Shown here one piece after another: positions 4,574-5,442 of a stretch of DNA of 5,442 bases. Every line of letters begins with the position of its first letter. Within the stretch, counting starts at the first letter, position 1. A program made the translations under genes and the position numbers. The notes under the pieces were generated by a model. That model was given only the letters and a program-made list of their open reading frames with translations, made no database searches and was not told the DNA's origin. Source of the DNA: Aquificaceae bacterium (GTDB lineage Bacteria; Aquificota; Aquificia; Aquificales; Aquificaceae); contig WFYK01000138.1 of NCBI GenBank assembly GCA_015490105.1, positions 1 to 5,442 of the forward strand, in the 5' to 3' direction.

Positions 4574-5442
4574 ATGCAGGAGGTTCAAGAAAAGAAACTC
4601 TACACCCTTGAAGAGCTGAAGAAGATGACCCTTCAGGAACTCCAAAAGCTTGGGAAAGAACTCGGCTTGCAAAGGACTACAGGTCTCAAAAAAGAGGAGC
4701 TAATAGAAAGGATCCTGGAAGCTCAAGCAAAAGACGGAGGGCTCGTTTTTGTCAAGGGCGTGTTAGAGATCCTTCCCGAAGGCTACGGATTTATGAGGAG
4801 TGCTCAGAACAACTATATGCCCAGTTGGGAAGATGTTTACGTTGCACCTTCCCAAATAAAGAAGTTTGGTCTCAGAACAGGAGACACGATCGTGGGCTTT
4901 GCACGTCTTCCTAAGGAAAACGAAAAGTATAAAGCCCTCATAAAGATGGAGGCGGTAAACGGTCTCCCCGCAGATCCTGAAGTTCTAAGATCGAGACCGA
5001 CCTTTGACAAGCTGACTCCTTACCATCCCACGGAAAGGTTTAACTTGGAGTTTGATCCCTCCGAACTCTCTACACGGGTAATAAGTTTGGTAGCTCCCAT
5101 AGGCAAAGGGCAAAGAGGAATGATCGTAGCTCCCCCCAAGGCGGGGAAAACCGTTCTCCTTCAGAAGATAGCCAAAGCCCTTATCAGAAATCATCCCGAA
5201 GTATACCTCATAATCCTGCTAATAGATGAGAGACCCGAAGAAGTAACCGAAATGAGGCGTATAGTCGGAGACGGAGCGGAGGTGATAGCTTCTACCTTTG
5301 ATGAGCCACCGGAAAGGCACATGCAGGTGGCGGAGATAGTCGTTGAAAAGGCCAAAAGACTTGTAGAGCTCGGAAGGGACGTGGTTATCCTCCTTGACTC
5401 CATGACCAGATTTGCAAGAGCTTCAAACGCAGTTACCCCGCC
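4574..5442 (+). CDS. rho: Transcription termination factor Rho (C-terminus outside window)
   Basis: Rho is a hexameric RNA-dependent ATPase that loads on nascent RNA and releases RNA polymerase. My translation gives 289 residues before the right edge, against about 420 in the family. An N-terminal SAP-like Rho_N domain covers about 10-50 (LEELKKMTLQELQKLGKELG). The cold-shock-type RNA-binding domain follows, with GYGFMR (70-75), a conserved VYVAPSQIKKFGLRTGDTI segment (88-106) and KMEAVNG (124-130). The ATPase core shows GKGQRGMIVAPPKAGKTVLL with its P-loop at 187-193 (Lys192), LLIDERPEEVTEM (215-227), ASTFDEP (239-245) and Walker B VVILLDSMTR (270-279, Asp275). The secondary RNA-binding Q-loop and the arginine finger lie beyond the window. 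The start is set by GGGAGG seven bases upstream. The gene probably shares a transcript with mnmE. No long leader of the kind used for rho autoregulation in enterobacteria is present. Confidence 0.97.
   Translation, partial: MQEVQEKKLYTLEELKKMTLQELQKLGKELGLQRTTGLKKEELIERILEAQAKDGGLVFVKGVLEILPEGYGFMRSAQNNYMPSWEDVYVAPSQIKKFGLRTGDTIVGFARLPKENEKYKALIKMEAVNGLPADPEVLRSRPTFDKLTPYHPTERFNLEFDPSELSTRVISLVAPIGKGQRGMIVAPPKAGKTVLLQKIAKALIRNHPEVYLIILLIDERPEEVTEMRRIVGDGAEVIASTFDEPPERHMQVAEIVVEKAKRLVELGRDVVILLDSMTRFARASNAVTP

Noticed and set aside
3769..5403. Minus-strand open frames opposite mnmE and rho
   Set aside because: They are mirror frames of conserved core genes with no ribosome binding sites or domain motifs.

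Overview
The window reads as a piece of a thermophilic bacterial chromosome, most likely from the Aquificales and close to Aquifex aeolicus. This is inferred from style, not from a database match. The proteins are rich in Lys, Glu, Ile and Val, Arg is mostly AGG/AGA, Ile is often ATA, GC is moderate (low to mid 40s by eye), and genes are packed with overlaps or very short gaps. Five protein genes and one very small CRISPR locus are supported.

Left part, minus strand: positions 1-571 hold the N-terminal half of a class V, PLP-dependent aminotransferase of the serine/alanine-glyoxylate type. It is cut by the window edge just before the expected catalytic lysine. Next comes a 350-base gap (572-921) without a protein gene. 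It contains a 9-bp inverted repeat, a plausible plus-strand promoter, a compact hairpin with a UACG tetraloop, and a minimal CRISPR locus: one good 30-nt repeat ending ATTGAAAC, one 38-nt spacer and one 3'-degenerate repeat. No cas gene is in the window.

Middle, minus strand: a sigma-54-dependent activator of the NifA type (GAF, AAA+ and Fis-type HTH domains; 507 aa) is followed by a MOSC-domain protein (246 aa). Its start codon overlaps the activator's stop codon as ATGA, so the two form a translationally coupled pair. No convincing terminator follows the pair, so its transcript could run antisense through the CRISPR locus towards the aminotransferase.

Right part, plus strand: mnmE (tRNA U34 modification GTPase, 448 aa) starts only 29 bases from the divergent activator gene. 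It is followed after 15 bases by rho (transcription termination factor, N-terminal 289 residues, open at the right edge). mnmE and rho look like one operon of core genes. The activator/MOSC pair is the accessory or regulatory unit, and the CRISPR remnant is the least ordinary element.

I did not find a wholly new system. The observations most worth checking are the one-spacer CRISPR locus, whose spacer start can fold back on the repeat handle, and the coupling of a NifA-type regulator to a MOSC protein.
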